Source: CAZBBB01 sp964490005 (GTDB lineage: Bacteria > Planctomycetota > B15-G4). Taken from it: a stretch of DNA of 20,609 nucleotides. Below the pieces are notes generated by a model. It was not told the DNA's origin. It saw only the letters and a list, made by a program, of their open reading frames with translations, and did no database searches. The number at the start of each line of letters is the position of its first letter. Position 1 is the first letter of the stretch. Positions 5,148-10,781 of this stretch are shown piece by piece. The stretch lies in contig CAZBBB010000048.1 of the NCBI GenBank assembly GCA_964490005.1, positions 1-20,609 on the forward strand. Reading direction: 5' to 3'. The position numbers and the translations under genes are program-made.

Positions 5148-7550
5148 TCAGTAGCGCTTCTGATAGATCTCGTCGAGGCTCAGGCCCTTGAGGTGCTCGA
5201 CGAAGTCGACCATGTGGTTGACGATCACGTCCCAGATCTCGCGACCCTTCTCGGCCGAGGCCAGCGTCGGGTCGCCCAGCACGCCGCTCTTGCTGATGCG
5301 GCTCGTGCGGGCGAACCACTCCACGGCGTGCTCCGACGAGAAGTCGAGGTAGCGGCTCGCGAAGTCGGGCACGCTGCGGCGCGCCAGCTCCATCGGCACG
5401 AGGTGCGGGCGGTTGGCGAGCGTCGTGCTCGTCTCGATCTCGCCGGCGTGCACGTCGCCGGCCGTCTCCGTGATGCGGGCGACGTCGGCGTCGGAGGTCT
5501 CGCCGGTCTCGACGCAGGTGAAGATGTGCGCGTCGCGGTTGATCTGCTGCGCCGCGAAGCGCAGCGCCGGACGGTTGCCGCCGTGGCCGTTCACGATGAT
5601 GAGCTTCTTGATGCCGGCGCGCGCCGCCGAGAGGCCGACCTCGTGCACCATGCGCGAGAGCGCCTCGGGCCCGACCGAGATCGTGCCGCTGAAGTCGTCG
5701 TGGTTGTAGGCCACGCCGTAGGGGATGAGCGGCAGCACCAGCGGCTTGGGGTCGCTGCAGCGGCGGGCGACCTCCTCGGCCTGCCAGGCCGCGTCGAAGG
5801 CGTCGACGTCGAGCGGCAGGTGCGGGCCGTGCTGTTCGATGGAGCCCACGGGCAGCAGCGCGACGTCGACCTCCTTCAGGCGCCTGCCGGCCGCGGGCCA
5901 GGTGAGGTCGCCGAGCATCCACGGGCGCGGCCCGTCGGTCGGGATCGGCGCGGGCGGCCGGGCGCGGCCCGACGCGCCGGACGCGGCGCTCTGCGCGGCG
6001 GCGGCCGACGCCGCGCGACGGCGGCCGGACTTGGCGGGGACCTTGCGGGGCATGGGCGTCTCCGGAACGGGATGGATCGGGTGCCAGCGGCCGCCGCGGC
6101 GCGCCAGCGCCCCGGTGGCGTGCTGCAGGAGCAGGCCGAGCAGCGGCGTGCGCAGCGCGACCGGGATGTCGGTGAGCGGCGAGACGCGCGGGTCGATGCG
6201 CAGCGCGCGCACCTCGGGATGCGCGCGCGCGGCCGTCGCGTCGCCGACGGCGGCGCGGATCTTTCCGCGCTCGGCGAGCATGTGCGCGACGTGCTCGGCG
6301 CAGGGCGCCTCGGTCGCCACGCCGCGCCGCGCCAGGTCGGCCAGGCAGGCCTCGATGCGCGGCGTGTCGTAGCCGCAGCGGCGCGGGTCGTGATCCAGCG
6401 CGACGAGCATCCCCACCACGCGCCGGCACTTCTCGCACGCGCCGCAGGGACGCACGCGCCGGCCGACGATGCTGGCCGCGTGACAGCTCATCTGGTGGCG
6501 CTGCAGCTCGGGGTAGCGCGACGCGAGCACGTCGAGGATCAGCAGCTCCGAGAGCGGCCGCAGCAACGAGAACTGCTCGAGCGTCCAGCCCTTGCGCCGG
6601 TAGAACTTCGAGAGCGCCGCATCGAACCAGCGGCTCTGGTCGTAGACACCGTCGTAGTGCGGGATGCCGCGGAAGCGCGCGCGCCGGCTGGTGTCGTACT
6701 CGTCGCCGATGACGAGCTGCGACAGGCCGCGCGCGCGCAGCACCGGCAGCGCGCCGAAGGAGAACACCGCGACGGTCCACAGCCGCACCGGGTAGATGTC
6801 GGCGCGCACGTCCTGGAAGTCCTTGCGCACGAAGGGCAGTTGCCGGGCCATGAAGGCGAAGAGGCGGTCGCAGTTGGTCCAGACGCGCGCGACGCGGTCG
6901 GGGCGCTCGCGCTCGTGGGCGCGGTAGGCGTTGAGCGCCGTGTACCAGTGGCGCCCCGACTCGTTGACGTAGACGGCGTGCGGCTGGCGGCCCAGCTCGT
7001 CGAGCAGCCCGAAGGAGAGCAGGCTGTCCTTGCCCCCCGAGGAGAGCACCGCCGGCACGGGCTCGTCGGCGCCGCCGCGCGCGAAGGGCGCGCTCGCCGC
7101 AGGCCGTCGCAACGCGTCGGGAAACTCGAGCCTGGCGCGCAGGTACTTCCGCTGCGGCACGACGGGCAGTTTCGCCGCCGCGCCCACCAGGAACGGGTTG
7201 GGGTGCAGGAACTTCTTGACCAGGATCTCGCGCGCCGTGTTCTCCGCCATCGCGGCGAGGAAGGCGCGGTCGTGCGCGTCGAGCGGGCCGTGCAGCACGA
7301 TGCGCTTGGCGAACAGGCCGTAGTTGAGCGCGACCTGCGCGGCGAGCAGCGCACCGAGGTTCTCGTCGGCCGGATCGCCGGGCCGAAAGACATCCTCTTC
7401 GTAGCGATAGGCGAACTCGAAACGCGTCGTGCGCCGGCCGCGCGTCACGGCGTAGCTCGCGCGCAGGCGCCGCTTCTCGAGACGCACCGGCCCCACTTGC
7501 AGCGTGTCGAGGACGACGAGCGCCGCGTACGGGTCGGCTTTGCGCGTCAA
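5148..7550 (-). CDS. Fusion: MurL-like PP-loop ATPase/epimerase domain + creatininase-family amidohydrolase
   Basis: One uninterrupted 800-residue frame joins two enzymes. Residues ~10-490 resemble MurL, the ATP-dependent epimerase that turns UDP-MurNAc-L-Ala-L-Glu into the D-Glu form: PP-loop SSGGKDS (170-176), IGDEYD (281-286), FSLLRPLSEL (327-336), and a Cys cluster with Cys356 and CGACEKC (369-375). Residues ~545-800 are a creatininase-family metal amidohydrolase: SIEQHG (Glu572, His574), Asp583, NGHGGN (654-659) and HAGEIETS (701-708). NGHGGN rather than creatininase's NGHYEN argues against creatinine as substrate. A low-complexity linker (~501-541) begins at Met500, which has its own ribosome site, so a separate amidohydrolase may also be made. 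The TTG start at 7550 is tentative; Val19 (GTG) is an alternative. It follows the DUF1611 stop after four bases. Confidence 0.88.
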   Translation of the reverse strand: MTRKADPYAALVVLDTLQVGPVRLEKRRLRASYAVTRGRRTTRFEFAYRYEEDVFRPGDPADENLGALLAAQVALNYGLFAKRIVLHGPLDAHDRAFLAAMAENTAREILVKKFLHPNPFLVGAAAKLPVVPQRKYLRARLEFPDALRRPAASAPFARGGADEPVPAVLSSGGKDSLLSFGLLDELGRQPHAVYVNESGRHWYTALNAYRAHERERPDRVARVWTNCDRLFAFMARQLPFVRKDFQDVRADIYPVRLWTVAVFSFGALPVLRARGLSQLVIGDEYDTSRRARFRGIPHYDGVYDQSRWFDAALSKFYRRKGWTLEQFSLLRPLSELLILDVLASRYPELQRHQMSCHAASIVGRRVRPCGACEKCRRVVGMLVALDHDPRRCGYDTPRIEACLADLARRGVATEAPCAEHVAHMLAERGKIRAAVGDATAARAHPEVRALRIDPRVSPLTDIPVALRTPLLGLLLQHATGALARRGGRWHPIHPVPETPMPRKVPAKSGRRRAASAAAAQSAASGASGRARPPAPIPTDGPRPWMLGDLTWPAAGRRLKEVDVALLPVGSIEQHGPHLPLDVDAFDAAWQAEEVARRCSDPKPLVLPLIPYGVAYNHDDFSGTISVGPEALSRMVHEVGLSAARAGIKKLIIVNGHGGNRPALRFAAQQINRDAHIFTCVETGETSDADVARITETAGDVHAGEIETSTTLANRPHLVPMELARRSVPDFASRYLDFSSEHAVEWFARTSRISKSGVLGDPTLASAEKGREIWDVIVNHMVDFVEHLKGLSLDEIYQKRY
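6051..6063 (-). promoter_or_regulatory. Internal ribosome site and ATG inside the fusion gene
   Basis: On the minus strand GGAG (6063-6060) is followed after six bases by an in-frame ATG (6053-6051), exactly where the low-complexity linker before the creatininase domain starts. Initiation here would give a stand-alone 301-residue creatininase-family protein, the usual length for that family. This suggests two separate genes became joined by loss of the first stop, or that both the long and the short product are made. Confidence 0.45.
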
Positions 7551-7554
7551 CGCC

Positions 7555-8700
7555 TCAGCGGCCCTTCGCCGTGGAGGCGCCGGCGCCCGGCACGGCCGGC
7601 AGCAGCGGCATCAACGCCTTGGCGACGACCGCGCAGCCGTCGAGCAGCGGGTCGCAGGCCGGCAGCCCCGTGCGCGCCGTGATCTCGGCGCAGGCCGCCT
7701 TCACCTGCGCCGGATCGAGGTCTTCGTGGTTCACGGTCACGGCCACGACCCGGGCGTCGCTGACCATCTGCACCGCGGCGATCTGCTTCTCGAGCGGGTG
7801 CAGCGCGAATCCCGGAAAGCCGTCGTACTCCTTGCGCGCCGGCGCGTGCTGCATCACGACCGCCTGCGGGCGCCCGGCCGCGAGCAGCTCGTAGCCGCCG
7901 GGATAGGCCGGGTTGAGCAGGCTGCCCTGCCCCTCGAGCACGATGACCTGCGGGCGGGCCTCGTCCCAGGCGCACAGCACGGCGTGCTCGATCTCGCCCG
8001 ACACGAAGTCGTTCACCAGGCTGTCGAGCACGATGCCGTAGCGCGCGCCCTGCATCCACGCGGTCTGTCCGGTGCCGACGAGTTCGGCCGAGACGCCCGC
8101 CGCGCGCAGCGCGTCGACGAGCAGCCACGCGGTCGTGCGCTTGCCGATGGCCGAGTCGGTGCCGAGCAGCGCCACGCGCAGCGCGCCGACTTCGGCGATG
8201 CGTCCGGTGAAGAAGTGCAGGTCGCGCCGGTGCGGCGGCTTGCGCACGTCGCGCAGGCGCACGCCGGCGCGCGCCGCCGCCGCCGCGATCTCGGGGTCTT
8301 CGCTCAGAAAATCGTGCAGCCCGCAGTCGACGTGCAGGCCGGCGGCGATCGCCGCGAGCACGTCGCTGCGCCCCTGCGGCGGCAGCCGCCCGCCGTCGGG
8401 CGCCAGGCCGATCACGAAGTGCGTGGCCTTCCCGCCCGCCGCGCGCGCCGCGGCGAGCGCAGCCGGCAGATCGGCGACCACGGGGATGCCGTTGCTCTTG
8501 CCGTCGAGCGCCTGCCCCGCGTCGCGCCCGGCGTGGCGCGCGTCGATCAGCGCGCGCACGCGGTAGCGCCGCGTGTGGCGCACCAGACCGTGGGCCGTCT
8601 TGCCGTTGGGCGTGAGAAAGGCGCCCTGGCACCAGACGATCGCGTCGCCCTCGGGCCACGCGCCGGCCGCGGCGCCCGCGGTCGCTCCCGCGCCGCTCAT
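7555..8700 (-). CDS. DUF1611 family P-loop protein (DgcN-related)
   Basis: A 381-residue member of the DUF1611 family, which includes DgcN, the acetyl-CoA-dependent D-glutamate N-acetyltransferase. The N-terminal Rossmann-like part (to ~165) shows ALIDARHAGRDAG, VIGLAPDGGRLPP, GLHDFLSEDPE and RLRDVRKPP, all typical of the family. The C-terminal P-loop part shows LLGTDSAIGKRTT (Walker A, 178-190), GTGQT (209-213), LEGQGSL (255-261) and a late VNHEDL. Its ATG overlaps the upstream PLP-enzyme stop (ATGA at 8700-8697). Downstream the fusion gene begins four bases after its stop. DUF1611 genes are known beside dipeptide-epimerase/DgcA genes, and the same pair occurs here with a third gene between. 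The N-terminal half resembles the broader DUF1611 clade more than DgcN itself, so the acetyltransferase activity is only a possibility. Confidence 0.9.
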   Translation of the reverse strand: MSGAGATAGAAAGAWPEGDAIVWCQGAFLTPNGKTAHGLVRHTRRYRVRALIDARHAGRDAGQALDGKSNGIPVVADLPAALAAARAAGGKATHFVIGLAPDGGRLPPQGRSDVLAAIAAGLHVDCGLHDFLSEDPEIAAAAARAGVRLRDVRKPPHRRDLHFFTGRIAEVGALRVALLGTDSAIGKRTTAWLLVDALRAAGVSAELVGTGQTAWMQGARYGIVLDSLVNDFVSGEIEHAVLCAWDEARPQVIVLEGQGSLLNPAYPGGYELLAAGRPQAVVMQHAPARKEYDGFPGFALHPLEKQIAAVQMVSDARVVAVTVNHEDLDPAQVKAACAEITARTGLPACDPLLDGCAVVAKALMPLLPAVPGAGASTAKGR

Positions 8701-9842
8701 GAGCGCCTCCCGGTGAGCACCACGACGTAGCGGTCGCCGGGCAGGGGCTCCTTGCGATGGCGCTCGAGCAGCGCGACCAGACCGGCCGTGCTCGCCGGCA
8801 GCACGTGCAGCCCTTCGCGTTCGCGCAGCATGCGCGTCGCGGCGAGCATCGCCTTGTCGGTCGCGTCGGCGGCCCAGCCGTTCGTCGAGCGCAGCGCAGC
8901 CAGCGCGGCGTCGCCGTCGATCGAGCGCCAGTTGATCAGCGGCTCGTTCACGGCCGTCTCGCGGATGTCGGCCGGCGCCAGGTCGGCGCAGTGCGGCCAG
9001 CCCTTGAGCCAGGCCTGCACGATCGGGTTCTTGCGAAAGCTGCTGCCCGCGATCATGCGCGGCATGCGCGAGGTCTTGCCGCGGCGGTACAGGCTGGCGA
9101 AGCCGTGCTGCACGCCGGCCAGCGTCGTGCCGTTGCTGACGGGCACGGCGACGGCGACGGGCGCGTCGCGCAGCTCGTCGTACAGCTCGAAGGCGATCTG
9201 GCCGTACTTCTTGAGCTGCAGCACCGAGTTGGCGCCGCCCGGGTTGGCGTCGTACAGCCCGCGCGCCTCGGCCGAGGCGCGGCTGACGTCGACGGCGTGC
9301 TCGTAGTCGCCCTCGACGCGCTCGATGCTCGCGCCGTACTCGACCATCTCGGGCGCGCGCCCGCTGGTGTACGACGAGGGGATCTGCACCAGGCAGCGCA
9401 GGCCCGCGAGCCGCGCCGCGAGCGCCATCGCCACGCCGAAGTTGCCGCAGGTCGCGACCGTGATGCCGTCGTAGCCGCGGCGCAGCGCGTCGGCGCACTG
9501 CGCGAAGGCGATGCGGTCCTTCTGCGTGCCGGTCGGGTTGCCGCCCTCGAACTTCAGGAAGATCTGGCGCAGGCCGGTCTCGCGCTCGAGGTTGCGCGCG
9601 CGCGCCAGCGTCGTGTCGCCGATCTCGGCGTCGATGATCTCCTGGTAGGCCTCGAGGCGCTCCTCGAGGCTGCGCGTGCCGTCGGCCGCGATGCGGCGCT
9701 GCTCGTCGAGCTCGGGCGAAAGCGCGAGCGGCGGCGCGCTCGCGCCGTCGAGCAGCGTGTGCAGCAGGCCCTCGCGCCGCGCGGCCTCGTCGCCGGGCAC
9801 GCTGCCGGTCGGCGTCTCGGGTGTCGGTGCGGTGTCGCTCAC
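8697..9842 (-). CDS. PLP-dependent enzyme, fold type II (threonine synthase-like)
   Basis: A 381-residue pyridoxal-phosphate enzyme of the tryptophan-synthase-beta/threonine-synthase fold. The PLP Schiff-base lysine is Lys108 in GGNPTGTQKDR (threonine synthases have NPTGSFKDR). The substrate loop is TCGNFG (131-136) instead of the usual SSGN(T/F)G, and the phosphate-binding loop is SNGTTLAG (236-243). Residues 1-70 are an extension without clear similarity. It lacks the paired neighbours expected of a true threonine synthase (hom, thrB) and instead overlaps a DUF1611 gene by ATGA. A beta-elimination or beta-replacement on a serine- or homoserine-like substrate is the plausible chemistry, but the substrate is unknown. 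The GTG start at 9842 lies 10 bases after the upstream stop and has no strong ribosome site. Confidence 0.9.
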   Translation of the reverse strand: MSDTAPTPETPTGSVPGDEAARREGLLHTLLDGASAPPLALSPELDEQRRIAADGTRSLEERLEAYQEIIDAEIGDTTLARARNLERETGLRQIFLKFEGGNPTGTQKDRIAFAQCADALRRGYDGITVATCGNFGVAMALAARLAGLRCLVQIPSSYTSGRAPEMVEYGASIERVEGDYEHAVDVSRASAEARGLYDANPGGANSVLQLKKYGQIAFELYDELRDAPVAVAVPVSNGTTLAGVQHGFASLYRRGKTSRMPRMIAGSSFRKNPIVQAWLKGWPHCADLAPADIRETAVNEPLINWRSIDGDAALAALRSTNGWAADATDKAMLAATRMLREREGLHVLPASTAGLVALLERHRKEPLPGDRYVVVLTGRRS

Positions 9843-9852
9843 GGGTCGCGCA

Positions 9853-10305
9853 TCATAGCGACGGCGCGGCGCGGGCCCGCTCGATCGCCTCCGCGAGCCG
9901 CCGCGGCTCGTCGGTGCCGATGCGGAAGCAGCGGCCCTTGGCGAACTCCAGCTCGACGGCGTCGAGGCCGGCGACGTTCCACATCCAGCCGCGAGGCACG
10001 AGGCGGATGCCCCAGCCGTACCACCAGCGGTTGCGCACGACGCGCACGGCCGCGATGTCCGCGACGCGAATCGTGCGGCGGATCAGCCCCGGCCCGGACC
10101 ACACGCGCACGCTCGTCGCGTCGACCTCCACGCTCAGCCACCCGAACAGGACGAAGCAGATCAACAGCACCACGAACACGAGCCCGATCGGGATCATCGC
10201 CGGACCGGGCGGCACGAGCGCCAGCGCCACGCCGCCCGCCGCGACGCCGGCGCCGAGCGCCCACAGGGTCGCGATCCCGACCTGCGTGTGCCTGTAGACG
10301 CGCAT
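9853..10305 (-). CDS. Two-TM membrane protein with bacterial PH-like domain
   Basis: A 150-residue membrane protein. Two hydrophobic segments (~8-28 and ~33-55) are followed by a cytoplasmic domain (~56-145) resembling bacterial PH (DUF304-type) domains: a strand pattern VEVDATSVRVWSG, the RVADIAAVRVV strand, WWYGWGIRLVPRGWMWN, then DAVELEFAKGRCFRIGTDEP and a C-terminal helix. The ATG at 10305 has GAGG eight bases upstream. An alternative ATG at 10338 overlaps the upstream stop (TGATG) and would add 11 residues. Such proteins are usually small membrane anchors or sensors without enzymatic activity. It directly precedes the PLP-enzyme gene with 10 bases between, so it could be co-transcribed, but a role in that pathway is not shown. 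Confidence 0.78.
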   Translation of the reverse strand: MRVYRHTQVGIATLWALGAGVAAGGVALALVPPGPAMIPIGLVFVVLLICFVLFGWLSVEVDATSVRVWSGPGLIRRTIRVADIAAVRVVRNRWWYGWGIRLVPRGWMWNVAGLDAVELEFAKGRCFRIGTDEPRRLAEAIERARAAPSL

Positions 10306-10337
10306 CGCCGACCTCGCCCCTTGTCCGACGGACGGCA

Positions 10338-10694
10338 TCACCAGGCTCGCCGCGCGCGGGCGGCGCAGGCCTCGGCAACCGCGGCAAGGCCCAGCGCGAG
10401 CAACCCGAGCATCAGGACGCCGAGTCCGGTCAGCGGCCCCGTCTCGGGATGCAGCGCGAACAGCGCCGCGATCTGCGCCGCACCCAACGTCGCGCCCCAG
10501 CGCCACGGCTTGCGCGGCACGAAGACGCCCAGCACGCCCGCCGTCACGACGAGCAGCGGCAGCGAGATCTGCGCGTAGCGAATGCTGTCCCAGGCCTCGC
10601 GGTGCCCCGTCGCCCACGCGACGCCGCACCACGCCGCCAAGCCGACGATCGCGGCAGTCGTGAACGCAAGCGTGTCCTGCCCTCGCGGACTCAC
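10338..10694 (-). CDS. Four-TM membrane protein, uncharacterised
   Basis: A 118-residue integral membrane protein with four predicted hydrophobic helices (about residues 12-30, 43-59, 68-81, 88-109) and a short Arg-rich cytoplasmic tail. The start is GTG at 10694; no strong ribosome site is visible. Its stop overlaps an ATG of the PH-domain gene (TGATG), suggesting a co-translated pair. I recognise no family and assign no function. It is the first gene of the minus-strand run that continues to the dipeptide epimerase. Only 10 bases separate its start codon from the 45-bp repeat at 10705. Confidence 0.65.
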   Translation of the reverse strand: MSPRGQDTLAFTTAAIVGLAAWCGVAWATGHREAWDSIRYAQISLPLLVVTAGVLGVFVPRKPWRWGATLGAAQIAALFALHPETGPLTGLGVLMLGLLALGLAAVAEACAARARRAW

Positions 10695-10704
10695 GGCGCC
10701 CAGT

Positions 10705-10749
10705 CTACTCCTCCGGCGGGCCGCTGGCGGCGGCGAGCTGGTCGGCGCG
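10705..10749 (-). repeat. Orphan copy of the ParB-like gene's 3' end (direct repeat, distal copy)
   Basis: 45 bases, including a TAG stop, match the 3' end of the ParB-like gene at 13460-13504 with one mismatch (position 10731 against 13486). Read on the minus strand it would encode a tail ADQLAAASGPPEE with stop, against ADQLASASGPPEE in the intact gene. No ParB-like sequence precedes it here, since similarity ends abruptly at 10750, so it is a detached 3' end. The two copies bracket the SBBP-repeat gene in the same orientation. Confidence 0.88.
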
Positions 10750-10781
10750 GGGCGCCTGCCGCGCGCGGGGCGCGCAAGCCG

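Noticed and set aside
3658..5154. Open frames that run through the N gap
   Set aside because: They translate unknown bases and shadow the dipeptide epimerase; no domain is visible.
4036..6780. Extension of the epimerase frame to 914 residues
   Set aside because: The part before the ATG at 5112 is an out-of-phase reading of the fusion gene and is Arg/Ala-rich; the enolase-superfamily domain starts properly at 5112.
5148..7550. Reading the C-terminal half as a true creatininase
   Set aside because: The NGHGGN motif and the context differ from creatininase proper (NGHYEN); only family membership is supported.
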